From positions 1 to 5,879 of the forward strand of contig CALFVP010000061.1 of assembly GCA_937928175.1 (NCBI GenBank): 5,879 bases of DNA, in the 5' to 3' direction. This DNA comes from an uncultured bacterium. Its GTDB lineage: Bacteria > Spirochaetota > Brevinematia > DTOW01. A program made the translations under genes and the position numbers. Of the stretch, positions 5,135 through 5,879 are shown one piece after another. The notes under the pieces were generated by a model. It made no database searches, had not been told where the DNA came from, and saw only the letters and a program-made list of their open reading frames with translations. How positions within the stretch are numbered: position 1 is the first letter of the stretch; every line of letters starts with the position of its first letter.

Positions 5135-5879
5135 GGTGTATATACTAATTTACTTTGTTACGATAGTACTGATTATACTAGTTTTGTATAGAAAGTTTAA
5201 GGTAAGGTCTGAGGAATTTTTTGTATACAAAAGGGAAGGCAGGGAGTTTGAAGTTGGGATGTCGCTTGTTGCTTTAGTATTTGGTGCATCTTCGGTATTT
5301 GGTTTGGCTGGTTGGGGGTATAAGATTGGATGGAATTCTATATGGTGGACTTTATCTGGGGTAGTATTTTTAGTGTTATTAGGGGTATTTTTTGTTAACG
5401 TTATTTATTCCTTTAGGGGATTTAACATAATAGATACAATTCAAAAAGATTTTGGTAATGAGATAAAAGTAATCTCTTCAATAATTCTCTTTATATCCTG
5501 GGTTTCGGTATTATCAGGACAAATAATAGCTGGAGGTAACATTACTCAATCTATAGTAGGAGATAGGACAATTTCGTTCATTATTTTCTCAATGATATTT
5601 GGTATATACACGATATTTTGGGGACAAGTAGGTGCAATAAAAACATCTTTCTTTCAAGTAATACTAATGGTTATAGGAATTTTTGTAATACTTTTTATTT
5701 CTATGTCAAAAACAAATTACAATCTTGAAGTGTTTAAGAATGCTGAGATTGGATTTAACGAAAACTTTTCTTTTTCTTTTTGGTTAACGTTATTCATCTC
5801 TGTAGGTCTATCATACCTATTTGGACCTGATGTATACACAAGAATATTCTCATCAAAAGATAGTAAAACGGCTAAAAAA
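5133..5879 (+). CDS. Sodium:solute symporter (SSS family), 3' end outside window
   Basis: The frame from ATG 5133 is open to the window edge, giving 249 residues of a protein that in this family usually has about 450-600 residues. It would couple sodium entry to uptake of a solute such as a sugar, amino acid, organic acid or proline; the substrate cannot be told. Hydrophobic spans lie at about residues 3-19, 43-60, 66-92, 113-136, 144-164, 169-191 and 213-232. Family signatures are GASSVFGLAGWGYKIGWNS (51-69), the broken first helix of the LeuT-like fold plus an adjoining segment, and FGPDVYTRIFSSKDSKTAKK (230-249), which matches the 'PDVYQR.F.AKD...A' loop of SSS proteins. An extra N-terminal helix before the core, as here, is normal for the family and supports the start at 5133. 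No Shine-Dalgarno sequence precedes it. The codon usage is G- and T-rich at first, unlike the A-rich plus-strand genes on the left. Confidence 0.9.
   Translation, partial: MVYILIYFVTIVLIILVLYRKFKVRSEEFFVYKREGREFEVGMSLVALVFGASSVFGLAGWGYKIGWNSIWWTLSGVVFLVLLGVFFVNVIYSFRGFNIIDTIQKDFGNEIKVISSIILFISWVSVLSGQIIAGGNITQSIVGDRTISFIIFSMIFGIYTIFWGQVGAIKTSFFQVILMVIGIFVILFISMSKTNYNLEVFKNAEIGFNENFSFSFWLTLFISVGLSYLFGPDVYTRIFSSKDSKTAKK

Noticed and set aside
4681..5400. Replication terminus
   Set aside because: The skew changes from C-rich to G-rich along the plus strand; a terminus would show the opposite change.

Overview
The window comes from the chromosome of an AT-rich bacterium with strong strand asymmetry. 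The lineage cannot be fixed from sequence alone. A spirochaete or a similar deep-branching anaerobe fits best. The hints are the relaxed lipobox (VFSC) on the binding protein, a short V/A-type ATPase-like stalk protein, and a leading strand rich in both G and T, a bias known from Borrelia. No phage, insertion sequence or CRISPR array is visible.

Left part, plus strand (3-2493): the 3' part of a long, unrecognised, charged helical protein comes first. A promoter and a tRNA-Val(CAC) gene follow. Directly abutting the tRNA is a 114-residue coiled-coil protein resembling the G/H peripheral-stalk subunit of V/A-type ATPases, and it overlaps rsmD (16S rRNA m2G966 methyltransferase) by ATGA. The tRNA, stalk gene and rsmD look like one transcription unit.

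Middle, minus strand (2483-4873): a lipoprotein branched-chain amino acid binding protein (LivK-like) is followed after 12 bases by an unrecognised 414-residue protein whose C-terminus resembles a HIRAN domain. The latter's 3' end overlaps the 3' end of rsmD by 11 bases.

Right part: a 259-base intergenic region (4874-5132) separates livK from a divergent sodium:solute symporter that runs off the window. It holds a good livK promoter, a dense array of ATCGAT palindromes with 9-bp periodicity, a tiny ORF behind a near-perfect Shine-Dalgarno sequence, and twin GTTAAC palindromes lying on the symporter promoter and start codon.

The most interesting signal is that both GC and AT skew reverse sharply across this intergenic region. 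The plus strand is C- and A-rich to its left, including the genes coded on the plus strand, and G- and T-rich to its right. That is the polarity expected of a replication origin, so the ATCGAT array may mark oriC or an origin-linked element. An alternative is that it is a regulatory array shared by two divergent transport genes.
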